Positions 34,004 through 42,312 of a stretch of 63,473 nt of DNA are shown here, one piece after another (the stretch's first letter is position 1; every line of letters starts with the position of its first letter). Source of the stretch: Gammaproteobacteria bacterium. Lineage in GTDB: Bacteria > Pseudomonadota > Gammaproteobacteria > Steroidobacterales > Steroidobacteraceae. Location: positions 1 through 63,473 of the forward strand of contig PLET01000021.1 in assembly GCA_003137095.1 (NCBI GenBank). Reading direction: 5' to 3'. Both the position numbers and the translations under genes were made by a program. Under the pieces are notes generated by a model that saw only the letters and a program-made list of their open reading frames with translations, was not told where the DNA came from and did no database searches.

Positions 34004-35164
34004 CTAACCGCCTTCGTGATCGCGCTTCTTTTCTTCTTTCTTCTCGTTCTTCTGGGACACGGGCTTCGCATGCGAGTCCCTGGCCTCGGGCTTGGCCTTC
34101 GGTTGTTGCGCATTGGCCTTGGCCACTTTGGGCGCCGCCGGCGGCTGGGGTACCTGACGCGCCTCGACCGGTGTATGCGCTGCCATGGCAGCAGCCGGCG
34201 CCGGGGCCGCTCGCCCGGCGTTCATCTCATGCTCATCCCTGGCTGCCGGATTCCCGGCCGCCGGCTCGCGGATAGTGGCCGTGGCAGGCTCCGCGGACTT
34301 CGGGGCTGCCATCGCTTCAGCGGGTTTGGCCGGCGGTGGTGCCGCACCTTTCGCGCTCACGACGCCCGGACCCGAGAAAGCGCCGGGACGCGGCGTCGCC
34401 GCAATGGCCGGGTGTCCGCCATTGACCTTGGTGGAGAGTGCCGGATTGCGGCTGGCCGTCAGGATGTGCGCGCTCTGTGCCGACGTCGGCGGAATATGCG
34501 GCTGCTGCGCCGCGACGCGCTCTTGCGGCGTCGCCACCGCAACGGTGCCGCCGCTGCCGCCGTTGTAGCTGACGTTGTTGACGGTCACAGTGTTGATGAC
34601 CGTCTGGTTGTAGGTGTTGTGGATGGTGGAGACGTTGACGTTATTGACGGCGGTGTTGTAGGCGTAGTGGCCACCGTCCCAACGGCCGCCGACGAAGCCC
34701 GCGCCGCCGTAGCCGAAGCCATAATTGACTCCGCCATAGAACCCGATGGTCGGACCCCAATAGCCGGCGTGAAAACCGTAGACACCGGCGCCATAGCCCC
34801 AATAGCCGGGGGTCCACAGCACCCCCACCTGCGGCGGCTGAACCCAGGTGCCGGGTACCCAGAAATATCCGCCGTTCGCAAATTGCCAGTAGCCCGGGGT
34901 CCAGAGGTAGCCGTCCTCGGGACACGGCGGCTGAACATAGATCGGCAGCGGCGGCGGCGGTTCGGAGGCGGTGAGCACGATGCCGTACCCGGGTGTCTCC
35001 ACGGCGGCGGAGACGGCCGGCGGCTGGGCGTACACACGCGGAGCAGGCGGGGCGTACAGACCGGCTTGCACCGTGCAGGCACCGAGCAGCACCAGACCCG
35101 GGGCGGCCACTTGAGCCGCTACGCGGACACAGGCCGACAACCGAATAGGATTGATCAACGACAT
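34004..35164 (-). CDS. YXWGXW-repeat lipoprotein
   Basis: 386 residues. The lipobox LLGACTVQ follows a Sec signal. The central part repeats the Gly/Trp/Tyr pattern of YXWGXW proteins: DGYLWTPGYWQFANGGYFWV, GVLWTPGYWGYGAGVYGFHA, YWGPTIGFYGGVNYGFGYGG. An Asn/Val-rich segment (NNVNVSTIHNTYNQTVINTV) comes next, then a long disordered Ala/Pro/Lys tail ending in KKEEKKRDHEGG. Members are surface proteins of unknown role. The ATG at 35162-35164 follows GAGGT; the longer open frame upstream runs into the catalase-like remnant and is not used. Confidence 0.88.
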   Translation of the reverse strand: MSLINPIRLSACVRVAAQVAAPGLVLLGACTVQAGLYAPPAPRVYAQPPAVSAAVETPGYGIVLTASEPPPPLPIYVQPPCPEDGYLWTPGYWQFANGGYFWVPGTWVQPPQVGVLWTPGYWGYGAGVYGFHAGYWGPTIGFYGGVNYGFGYGGAGFVGGRWDGGHYAYNTAVNNVNVSTIHNTYNQTVINTVTVNNVSYNGGSGGTVAVATPQERVAAQQPHIPPTSAQSAHILTASRNPALSTKVNGGHPAIAATPRPGAFSGPGVVSAKGAAPPPAKPAEAMAAPKSAEPATATIREPAAGNPAARDEHEMNAGRAAPAPAAAMAAHTPVEARQVPQPPAAPKVAKANAQQPKAKPEARDSHAKPVSQKNEKKEEKKRDHEGG

Positions 35165-35289
35165 GGGAAGACCTCGAGGCGTGCAATGTAACGATCCGTG
35201 ACCATGGCGAGAGTTTCGGCCTTTCCGATCTCGCGCGTCTGTACGCGGGCGAACACCCAGGTCCGATCGCCCCCGTTGCGAAGGGGGGA

Positions 35290-35690
35290 GTCCCCTCGCC
35301 AAAGCGGGCGGACATCGCGTAGGCCAGCTTCCGGACGCGCATGATGGAGCCGATCGGACGGTCAGCGGCAATTGCGTGCCAGGGGTTGAACGCCATTTGT
35401 CGTCGATCGCCTTCGATCGGTCGACGCTCCAGCCTGTTTGTTGCGCCGCTCTGAGGCGTGCGACAGTGACGTAGGGACTCGGTTATTCGGACCATGCTGT
35501 CGAGGAGTCCTCGATTCGGCATTTTTTCGATATCCGTGCACAGCTGTATTCGCAGTTCCCACTCGGCCGATTGCTTGCCAAAAAATGCGCCCAGCGCCTT
35601 CAAGGTGCCGCTTGACCTGCCGACGGCTTCAAGTCGATTCTGGACCACTCCATCCGTTCGTTTCCGTACGTAGACCGATCTCTCCATTCA
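35290..35690 (-). pseudogene. Decayed catalase-like family gene, C-terminal part
   Basis: Minus-strand frames here carry pieces of the catalase-like family in order but in different frames: FFGKQSAEWELRIQLCTDIE in one frame, then IEDSSTAWSE, an in-frame TAA, PSPYVTVARL and AIDDK in a second, then MAFNPWHAIAADRPIGSIMR back in the first. Intact relatives have these blocks in one frame (WELRVQLCTD, then VEDASVEW..., then FNPWHALxxHRPLGxIxRxR). At least two frameshifts and one stop are present and the N-terminal haem domain is absent. It fills the 537 bases between the YXWGXW and SDR genes. Confidence 0.65.
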
Positions 35691-35701
35691 TCCCGTATCG
35701 C

Positions 35702-36517
35702 TCAAACCGCGGCCGCGAGTGCAATCTGGTAGCGCGGTGCGGCGTGCTTGCGCGACAAGTTCGGCTGCAGCGCTTCGCGAGCCTTGAGCAGCCGCTGCCA
35801 GTCAGCGTCGTCCGGCAGCGAGGGAATGGTGATGCGCTCACCCTGATCGAATCCCGCCAGGGCGGCGTCCACCATCTCTTCGACCTCCATGACGATGTCG
35901 GGCGGCAGGTCCTTCAATTCGACGCCTGAACCATTCCACAACGGCGTACGGGTCGCGCCCGGAAGCACCACTTGGACCCGCACGGCGGAGGCGGCCAATT
36001 CCAGCGCCAAGACTTCGCTGAAGTGCAAAAGATAGGCCTTGGTGCCGCCATAGACCGAATTTCCCGGAATCACCATCTGCGACATCACCGAGGCGATGTT
36101 GATCAGGGCGCCGCGATTGCGTGCGACGAATCCCGGCAACACCGCGTGCGATAGGCGCGTCGGCGCGACGATGTTCAATTGGATTTCCCGGGAGAGACGG
36201 CCGATGTCGGCGCCCGCCAGCGGCCCGAGAGTCGCGGATCCGGCGTTGTTGACCAGCAAGGATATGTCCGGATCGTCGTGCAGCACCGCTTCCACGCGGC
36301 GCAGATCGGCCTCGTCCGTGAGATCCGCGGCCAGCACCCGGAGGTTCACACCCGTGTCCCTGGCCAGCTCGCCGGCCAGCTTGTCCAAATTCGCCTGGCT
36401 GCGCGCGACCAGGATCAGGTCATGGCCGCGCCGCGCCAGCCGCTTGGCGTAGGTGGCGCCGATTCCGGTCGACGCGCCCGTGATCAGGGCGGTGCCCAAT
36501 TTGTGCGGATTATTCAT
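35702..36517 (-). CDS. Short-chain dehydrogenase/reductase
   Basis: 271-residue classical SDR: TGASTGIGATYAKRLA cofactor loop at the N-terminus, VNNAGSATLG near residue 90, INIASVMSQ with the catalytic Ser, and YGGTKAYLLHFSE with catalytic Tyr and Lys. Arg in ILVARSQANL suggests NADP(H). Substrate unknown. It is divergent from the TetR-family gene at 36650, the usual arrangement for a target gene and its local repressor. A minus-strand TATAAT (36550-36555) lies about 30 bases before the ATG. Confidence 0.92.
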   Translation of the reverse strand: MNNPHKLGTALITGASTGIGATYAKRLARRGHDLILVARSQANLDKLAGELARDTGVNLRVLAADLTDEADLRRVEAVLHDDPDISLLVNNAGSATLGPLAGADIGRLSREIQLNIVAPTRLSHAVLPGFVARNRGALINIASVMSQMVIPGNSVYGGTKAYLLHFSEVLALELAASAVRVQVVLPGATRTPLWNGSGVELKDLPPDIVMEVEEMVDAALAGFDQGERITIPSLPDDADWQRLLKAREALQPNLSRKHAAPRYQIALAAAV

Positions 36518-36549
36518 GATAGGACTCCGAATTAAACGGTTCGTTGAAG

Positions 36550-36580
36550 ATTATAGTCATCATCCAGCGTCAGATTGCAA
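36550..36580 (-). promoter_or_regulatory. Candidate promoter of the SDR gene
   Basis: On the minus strand TTGCAA (36580-36575) and a perfect TATAAT (36555-36550) are separated by 19 bases, slightly long for sigma-70. The -10 lies about 30 bases before the SDR start, within the 132-base region shared with the divergent TetR gene. Confidence 0.45.
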
Positions 36581-36649
36581 CGTCCCAGTGTGGATGTCAA
36601 GCATCATCCACCTGGAGACGACCTGCTCAGAGTGTGCTATACAGCGGTC

Positions 36650-37531
36650 ATGGGTCACTCCAAAGCCAGCAAGGTCAATACCCACGCGCGCGTGGTAGGC
36701 GCCGCCGCGAGCCGCTTCAAGGATCAGGGCATCGATGGCATCGGCGTGGCGGATCTGATGAAAGATCTCGATCTGACCCACGGCGGCTTCTACAAACACT
36801 TCGCGTCGCGGGATCAGCTCGTGACCGAAGCCCTGGAGCTGGCGCTCACGGATAGCGGCATCGCGATGCGCGAACGCCTGTTCAAAGGGGATCGCCCGGA
36901 TCTGGCGGCATTCGTGAATTTCTACCTGAGCGATTCGCATCGCAGCGGGCGGGCCGAGGGCTGCGCCGTGGCGGCCCTGGCGGGCGATGCGGCGCGCAAG
37001 GGCGGCGACGTCCAAGCACAGTTCCGCGAGCACATCGATCGGAATCTCGAGGTCCTGAGCGCCGCCCTGCGATCGACGGTGCCCGCGGGCGAGGCGCGCG
37101 CCGCGGCGATGGTGCTGCTCAGCACGCTGTACGGGGCCTTGATCATGGCGCGCGCCATGGGTGATTCTCCCTTGTCGGGTCAGCTTCTGCGCACGGTGCG
37201 CAAGCGGCTTTTGACGGCAGCGGCATGGAAACCATATTTGCAGATCTGCGGCAGATGCGGCGCACGCCGCTCGCGCCGACCCACGTGGAGGCGTTGCGCG
37301 CCGCCGGCAAGATCGCCACCTACCCGGCGGGCGCATTCCTCGCACAGCCGGGTGACCCGGTCGACCGCTTCGTCTATGTCGAGGAGGGCGAGATCGAGGT
37401 GGTCAATCCCTACACCGGCGAGCGCCATTTGTCATCGACGCTCGGCCCGGCGCAGTTCATGGGTGAGATCTCCTTCCTGTACGGGGGCGTCTGGTCGATG
37501 CCGATGCGCGCGGCAAGCGACACGCGGGTGA
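36650..37531 (+). CDS. TetR/AcrR-family regulator, stop codon apparently lost
   Basis: As read, 293 residues. The first 187 are a normal TetR protein: VGAAASRFKDQGIDGIGVAD, then the helix-turn-helix DLMKDLDLTHGGFYKHFASR and an alpha-helical ligand domain ending RKRLL. The frame then runs another 106 residues, out of frame, inside the next gene. That extension is Arg/Ser-rich and has no family match. Removing one T from the run at 37209-37212 would create TGA at the expected place, 13 bases before the next ATG. It is divergent from the SDR gene, its probable target. Confidence 0.85.
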   Translation: MGHSKASKVNTHARVVGAAASRFKDQGIDGIGVADLMKDLDLTHGGFYKHFASRDQLVTEALELALTDSGIAMRERLFKGDRPDLAAFVNFYLSDSHRSGRAEGCAVAALAGDAARKGGDVQAQFREHIDRNLEVLSAALRSTVPAGEARAAAMVLLSTLYGALIMARAMGDSPLSGQLLRTVRKRLLTAAAWKPYLQICGRCGARRSRRPTWRRCAPPARSPPTRRAHSSHSRVTRSTASSMSRRARSRWSIPTPASAICHRRSARRSSWVRSPSCTGASGRCRCARQATRG

Positions 37532-38847
37532 TCGAGGTGGCGCGCGAGAAGATGTTGACGCTGATGTCCCAAATCCCGGAGATGTCCGACATCGTCATCA
37601 CGGTTTTTTCGGCGCGGCGCCGGCGCCAACTCGACGAGGGCGACGGCAGCCTGCTGCTGATCGGCGAGGAGGAGGACCGCAACCTGCGGAGCATCGCCGC
37701 ATTCGCCGGCCGCAATCGAATTCCCTACGCCTCGCTGCCCCTGACAGGCCCTGAAGCGCAGGCGGCCGCCCGCCGATGCTCGATCGCCCCAGGACGGCCG
37801 GCCGTCATTTTTGGGCGCGACATCGTCGTGACCGAGCCGACGCCGGACAAGATCGCACGGCTGCTCGGCCTCAATCTCGACTTCCGCAATGACGAATCGT
37901 TCGACGTGCTGATCGTGGGCGGCGGGCCCGCCGGCGTCGCTGCCGGCGTGTATGCCGGGGCCGAGGGCCTGCGGGCCCTGGTCGTGGAGGACGTCGCGAT
38001 CGGCGGTCAAGCCGGCACCTCCAGCCGGATCGAGAATTATCTGGGGTTCCCGACCGGAATCTCCGGCGCCGACCTGCTGTGGCGCGGCGAGGTTCAGGCC
38101 ATGAAGTTCGGGACCCGCTTCGCGATGCCGCGGCGGGTCTCACATCTGGAGAGGCTCGGGGACGGGAGCTTCTGCGCCACCTTCGACAACGGCCAACGCG
38201 TGCGCGGCACGGCCGTCGTCGTCGCGACGGGGGTGCAATATCGCCGGCTGCCGATCGACCGGCTTCAGGACTTCGAGGGCGCCGGCATCTATTACGCCGC
38301 GACGGAAATCGAGGCACGTTATTGCAAGGGCACCGAAGCGGTGGTCATCGGCGGCGGGAACTCGGCGGGACAAGCCGCCATGTACCTCAGCCGGTCGGCG
38401 CGCTGCGTGCGACTGCTGGTGCGCGGGCAATCGCTGGCGGCATCGATGTCGAGCTATCTGTCCAGCCGGCTGCAGGCCGACCCACGGATCTCGATCGAAT
38501 ACGGCGCCGAGGTCAGCGCCTTGCACGGCTCCGGGCGTCTCGAGGCGCTGACCATCCGCAACGCGAAGACGGGTGAGTCCCGCGTCGACACGCAGGCCTT
38601 GTTCATCATGGTGGGCGCCGCGCCGAACACCGAGTGGCTCTCCGGTCTGGTGCAACTCGACGCCAAGGGGTTCGTGATCACCGGCACCGAGGCCGGCGCG
38701 GCAGCCTCGCCCTTCGCCACCTCGCTGCCGGGCGTGTTCGCGGCGGGCGACGTGCGCGCGGGCTCGGTCAAGCGGGTCGCTTCCTCGGTGGGCGAAGGAT
38801 CGGTCGTGATCTCCAAGGTGTGGGAGTTCGTGAATCGCAATGCGTAG
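37225..38847 (+). CDS. cNMP-binding domain fused to thioredoxin reductase-like flavoprotein
   Basis: 540 residues. Residues about 15-135 are a cyclic-nucleotide-binding cupin (PAGAFLAQPGDPVDRFVYVE, EEGEIEVVNPYTGE, GEISFLYGG). A short glutaredoxin-like linker follows (about 150-220, NRIPYASLPLTGPEAQ). Residues about 228-540 are a pyridine-nucleotide flavoprotein with FAD motif VLIVGGGPAGVAAGVYAGAE, NAD(P) motif AVVIGGGNSAGQAAMYLS and FAAGDVRAGSVKRVASSVGE. The redox CxxC of thioredoxin reductase is absent; YYAATEIEARYC occupies that place. It is probably an NAD(P)H oxidoreductase tuned by a cyclic nucleotide or similar ligand. Confidence 0.88.
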   Translation: METIFADLRQMRRTPLAPTHVEALRAAGKIATYPAGAFLAQPGDPVDRFVYVEEGEIEVVNPYTGERHLSSTLGPAQFMGEISFLYGGVWSMPMRAASDTRVIEVAREKMLTLMSQIPEMSDIVITVFSARRRRQLDEGDGSLLLIGEEEDRNLRSIAAFAGRNRIPYASLPLTGPEAQAAARRCSIAPGRPAVIFGRDIVVTEPTPDKIARLLGLNLDFRNDESFDVLIVGGGPAGVAAGVYAGAEGLRALVVEDVAIGGQAGTSSRIENYLGFPTGISGADLLWRGEVQAMKFGTRFAMPRRVSHLERLGDGSFCATFDNGQRVRGTAVVVATGVQYRRLPIDRLQDFEGAGIYYAATEIEARYCKGTEAVVIGGGNSAGQAAMYLSRSARCVRLLVRGQSLAASMSSYLSSRLQADPRISIEYGAEVSALHGSGRLEALTIRNAKTGESRVDTQALFIMVGAAPNTEWLSGLVQLDAKGFVITGTEAGAAASPFATSLPGVFAAGDVRAGSVKRVASSVGEGSVVISKVWEFVNRNA

Positions 38848-38880
38848 CCTGAGGGCCGGATGCCGGCATCCGGTCTTCAC

Positions 38881-39948
38881 TCACTCTTGATCCTTGGGCA
38901 ACACGAGCCCCTTGAGCAGCGCCGCATGAAAGACAACCGGATCCTGGATTTGCGGAGCGTGACCCAGTTCGGGAAACTCGATCAATTCGGCTCCCGGTAT
39001 GCGTTCAGCCGCGTGCTTGCCGAGGTCCGCATAGCGGCCCAGGGTTTCACGAATGGCCGGTGACACGAGATCTTTGCCGATTGCGGTGTTGTCCTTGTCA
39101 CCGATCATCAGCAGTGTGGGCACCGCGATGTGCTCCAGCTCGTAGAAAACCGGCTGCGTGTAGATCATGTCGTCGACCAGCGCCGAATTCCACGCGACCA
39201 GCTTTTTGCCCGGACCGCGGTTCAGCCCCGCAGACATCTGGACCCACGGCTCGAACTCGGCGCGCCATTGCCCTGCAAAATATGTTGTCTGTTGGTAGCG
39301 GCGGATGGAGTCCGCGGTGACAGTGAGTTCGCGCGCGTACCATTCATCGACCGAAATGGACGGCACGCCTTTGGCTTTCCAGTCTTCCAGGCCGATCGGA
39401 TTCACCAGCACGAGCTGCTGCGTCTGCGCCGGGTACATCAGCGCATAGCGGACCGCGATCATCCCGCCGGTGGAATGCGCGATCAGCGTGGCATCGGTGA
39501 CACCCAGGGAGGTCAGCAGCGCGTGAGTGTTTCGCGCCAGCTGCTGAAACGTGTACTGATAGCCCTGCGGCTTGGTCGATTTGCAAAACCCGATCTGGTC
39601 GGGTGCGATGACCCGGTAGCCCGCCGCAACCAGGGCCACGATGCTCGTGTTCCAGGTGGCGGCGCAGTAGTTCTTGCCATGCAGCAGCACGGCGGTTCGG
39701 CCATTCCAGTTCGCCGGACGCACATCCATGTAGGCCATGTGCAGAGTTTGCCGCTGCGATGCGAACGCGAATCGCCTGACGGGATACGGATAGTCGAATC
39801 CCTGCAGTTCGGGTCCATAAACCGCCGTGGCGCCGGCCACGGGAACCCAGGAATCGGCCGGGGCAGAATCGGCCGGGGCAGCTGCCCCTACCGGCAACAG
39901 GGCGGCTATGAACGCGAGCCGGCCGAACGATCGCCTGAAACACGTCAT
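38881..39948 (-). CDS. Exported alpha/beta hydrolase
   Basis: 355 residues: Sec signal (GRLAFIAALLPVGAAA), then an alpha/beta-hydrolase fold. GRTAVLLHGKNYCAATWNTS holds the oxyanion HG, IAPDQIGFCKSTKPQGY follows, the nucleophile Ser is in LIAHSTGGMIAVRYAL (His replaces the first Gly of GxSxG), Asp in MIGDKDNTAIG and the terminal His in ELGHAPQIQDP. It is probably a periplasmic esterase, haloalkane-dehalogenase relative or epoxide-hydrolase relative. A 15-base direct repeat at 39851-39880 duplicates APADS just after the signal. It is preceded by the Dabb-domain gene with a 26-base gap. Confidence 0.9.
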   Translation of the reverse strand: MTCFRRSFGRLAFIAALLPVGAAAPADSAPADSWVPVAGATAVYGPELQGFDYPYPVRRFAFASQRQTLHMAYMDVRPANWNGRTAVLLHGKNYCAATWNTSIVALVAAGYRVIAPDQIGFCKSTKPQGYQYTFQQLARNTHALLTSLGVTDATLIAHSTGGMIAVRYALMYPAQTQQLVLVNPIGLEDWKAKGVPSISVDEWYARELTVTADSIRRYQQTTYFAGQWRAEFEPWVQMSAGLNRGPGKKLVAWNSALVDDMIYTQPVFYELEHIAVPTLLMIGDKDNTAIGKDLVSPAIRETLGRYADLGKHAAERIPGAELIEFPELGHAPQIQDPVVFHAALLKGLVLPKDQE

Positions 39949-39974
39949 GTTCACGTCCAATCTGCTCTCGCCGC

Positions 39975-40727
39975 TCAGGCCTGCGCCCGGGCCTGTATGG
40001 CCCGCAGGCGCCCGCCCAATCCCAAATCCATGGGATCCACCACGTCGAACCATTGCACGCCGGCGCCCGGCAACCGGCCTCCCGCGTCACGCTCGGCCAG
40101 GTGAATCGGATGCGCCAGATAGCGTTGGTAGGCCGCTTCGTCGTCGAGGCAGACGAACATCGCATGCGCGAACGGGTCCTTGGGATCGCGACGGGTGCTG
40201 GTCCCGACGAACACCTGCCGCACACCCCGGATCGCCTCGCAGCGCGCCATCGCCGCGAGCCGCTGCTGCCGCTGGGAGGCGCTCATGGAACTCAGATCCA
40301 ACCTCACGATGTGGTAGATCCGGCGGCGCTGATTCCAGCGTTGATCACGCGGACGGTCAACCACCGGAGGCGATGCGGGTCGCGTGTCATGCGCGTTGAA
40401 CCGTTCGTCCCGCTCCGCCAGCATGCGGTTGAGCCGGCCGGCGAGACCATCGTCTCCGCCGCGAACCGTGTCGAAGGAAGCCACTGCCGCGAACGGATTG
40501 CCGCCGGCGATGTCCCGTCCCGCGATGAACTCGCTCGCCGCATGAATCTGCTTGAAGCGGTTGACCGTGGTGGTCAGCCGGGCGCGCAGGGCGGGGCTGA
40601 TGTCGGCGGCCAGGCGGATCCGGATGACGTGCATGATGGTCGGATCATCCGCGATCGCCCAGCCGGGCTGCGCATGCGCGAAGACCCCGGCTGAAGCAAC
40701 GGTCCGCAGGAAGTCGCGCCGACGCAT
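39975..40727 (-). CDS. Tat-exported protein with Dabb/ABM-like repeats
   Basis: 250 residues. The N-terminus MRRRDFLRTVASAGVFAHAQ is a twin-arginine signal. Two alpha/beta-barrel-like halves follow: IMHVIRIRLAADISPALRAR and RIYHIVRLDLSSMSASQRQQ begin the repeats, and GVRQVFVGTSTRRDPKDPFA then FAHAMFVCLDDEAAYQRYLA match the Dabb (stress-responsive dimeric barrel) pattern. Family role is poorly known; some members bind or cyclise small hydrophobic molecules. It is the first gene of a pair with the exported alpha/beta hydrolase. An upstream in-frame start 29 codons away lies ahead of the Tat signal and is not used. Confidence 0.75.
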   Translation of the reverse strand: MRRRDFLRTVASAGVFAHAQPGWAIADDPTIMHVIRIRLAADISPALRARLTTTVNRFKQIHAASEFIAGRDIAGGNPFAAVASFDTVRGGDDGLAGRLNRMLAERDERFNAHDTRPASPPVVDRPRDQRWNQRRRIYHIVRLDLSSMSASQRQQRLAAMARCEAIRGVRQVFVGTSTRRDPKDPFAHAMFVCLDDEAAYQRYLAHPIHLAERDAGGRLPGAGVQWFDVVDPMDLGLGGRLRAIQARAQA

Positions 40728-40839
40728 CCTTTTCTTGGTTCCAAGTTGCCTGCCGCGGCGATTTGCCGAATCCGTCCAGACGCTATAGGACCCGCATGGC
40801 CAAGTCAATCGCACGGCACCCGGCGCCGCGATTATCCCA

Positions 40840-40892
40840 AGCGCTCAACGTCATCCGAGGAGCCGCACAAGGAAGTTCGTATCAACCGCGAG
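40840..40892 (-). pseudogene. Remnant of a VapC/PIN-domain toxin gene
   Basis: The minus strand reads ATG then MLAVDTNFLVRLL, the almost invariant N-terminus of PIN-domain (VapC) ribonuclease toxins, including the first catalytic Asp. After LLG the frame stops; one base out of frame continues DDVERLG before another stop. The rest of the toxin (about 110 residues with three more acidic ligands) and any antitoxin gene are absent. Lies between the MFS and Dabb genes. Confidence 0.45.
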
Positions 40893-40942
40893 CATGCCGC
40901 CGTCGTATGGCTGCGCGAACCGATCGCCGCGCACTGTGCGAT

Positions 40943-42163
40943 CTACTCGAGCTGCCGTCCGCTGCCGAACGCGCAGTAGACGACCGCGCCAATCACGCAG
41001 AGTGCCGCGGTCAGCGCAAACGCACTCGCGTAGGTACCGGTGGTATCGATGAGCCAGCCGGTCACGACCACACCGACGATGCCGGGAATGGTTCCCAAGG
41101 TGTTGCCGATGGAGGTGATGAATGAGGCATGGCGCGGCGCCAGATCCAGATAGTTCGCGGCATAGGCTGACCAGGCGACGCTGAGCGCACCCGTGGCGCC
41201 ACACAGGCAGGCGAGCGCGCCGGCCGCCGAATGCGCATCGCGGGCGAGCAGCAGACAGCCGGCCGAACCTAAGAACCCGGCGCAGAGCACGACCTTGCGC
41301 ACCCGCGTGACGCTCACCCCGCGTGCGATGGCCGCATCCGCGAGATAGGCGCCCGCATTGCTCATCACGAAGGCGCTCACCCACGGCGCCGCAGAGAACA
41401 GGCCTGCGTTGGCGATGCTCAGCCCCTGGGCTCCGCGGAAATAGCTCGGCAGCCATGACAACAGAAAATACAGGCCCCAATTGCCGCAGAACAAGGCGAT
41501 GAATACGGCCCAGATCGGCCGCCTCGTCAGCAGCCGGCGCCACGGAATCGATTGCCGGGGGCCCGCCTCTCCGGAATGCGACGGTGGGGCGTTGTCCCGA
41601 CCGACGCCCGCCGTGGCCCAGATCCAGGCACACAGCCAGAGGAATCCGGCGGCGCCGAACACATAGAATACGGTGGGCCAGGGGTGGCGCTCGATGATCC
41701 ACCCCGCCGCCGCGAGGCCGCCGACCTGGCCGACGGGGATGCCGCTCATCATCACCGAGATGGCCCGGGTGCGCGCCGCGGCCGGAATCCATTCACCCAG
41801 CAGGTCATAGCACGAGGGAAATAACGCACCCTCGGCCAAACCCAGACAGATGCGCGCGGCCAGGAGCGCCGCGAAGGAATCCAGGGCGGCGAACGGCATC
41901 ACGAGGGTGCACAGGGACCAGGCGAACACGGCGATGGGCAGCATGCGCCGGCCGCCGAAACGCATGGCCAGCCATCCGCTCGGAATCAGCGACACGATAT
42001 AGCCCACGAAAAAGGCCGACAGCACCACGCCTTTGCGCGACTGGGTCCAGCCCAGTGCCTCGCCCATCGCCACCGATGCCACCGCCATGTTGACGCGGTC
42101 GCTGTAGCCGACGAACACGGCCAGGAAGCACAGTGCGGCGATGCGGTGGCGGATGGCGATCAT
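40943..42163 (-). CDS. MFS transporter (anion:cation symporter, ACS-like)
   Basis: 406 residues, 12 TM helices. The first helix ends FVGYSDRVNMAVASVAMGEAL, the D-R-x-N motif of the ACS family (hexuronate, galactonate, allantoate and similar organic-anion importers). GYIVSLIPSGWLAMRFGGRR is the loop 2-3 signature and GEWIPAAARTRAISVMMSGI lies before helix 5. It probably imports a carboxylated compound by proton symport. GGGAGG is very close to the ATG. No catabolic gene is directly adjacent on the same strand. Confidence 0.92.
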   Translation of the reverse strand: MIAIRHRIAALCFLAVFVGYSDRVNMAVASVAMGEALGWTQSRKGVVLSAFFVGYIVSLIPSGWLAMRFGGRRMLPIAVFAWSLCTLVMPFAALDSFAALLAARICLGLAEGALFPSCYDLLGEWIPAAARTRAISVMMSGIPVGQVGGLAAAGWIIERHPWPTVFYVFGAAGFLWLCAWIWATAGVGRDNAPPSHSGEAGPRQSIPWRRLLTRRPIWAVFIALFCGNWGLYFLLSWLPSYFRGAQGLSIANAGLFSAAPWVSAFVMSNAGAYLADAAIARGVSVTRVRKVVLCAGFLGSAGCLLLARDAHSAAGALACLCGATGALSVAWSAYAANYLDLAPRHASFITSIGNTLGTIPGIVGVVVTGWLIDTTGTYASAFALTAALCVIGAVVYCAFGSGRQLE

Positions 42164-42312
42164 GACCTCCCTGACGACGTGAGCGTGGTTGCGCCGATAA
42201 ACCGGGTCGGCGAAACGAGATTACGCTATTTTTTCCGACGGGCAACGCCGGCCGGCACACGCCGGGCCGGTGAGTTATGCTTGTCCCAAGGGAAATAAAC
42301 CAAGGAGAATCC

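Noticed and set aside
35165..35371. Upstream extension of the YXWGXW gene
   Set aside because: The region overlaps the catalase-like remnant and precedes the lipoprotein signal and ribosome-binding site.
36638..36643. TATACA as -10 box for the TetR gene
   Set aside because: It ends only six bases before the ATG, too close for a normal leadered transcript.
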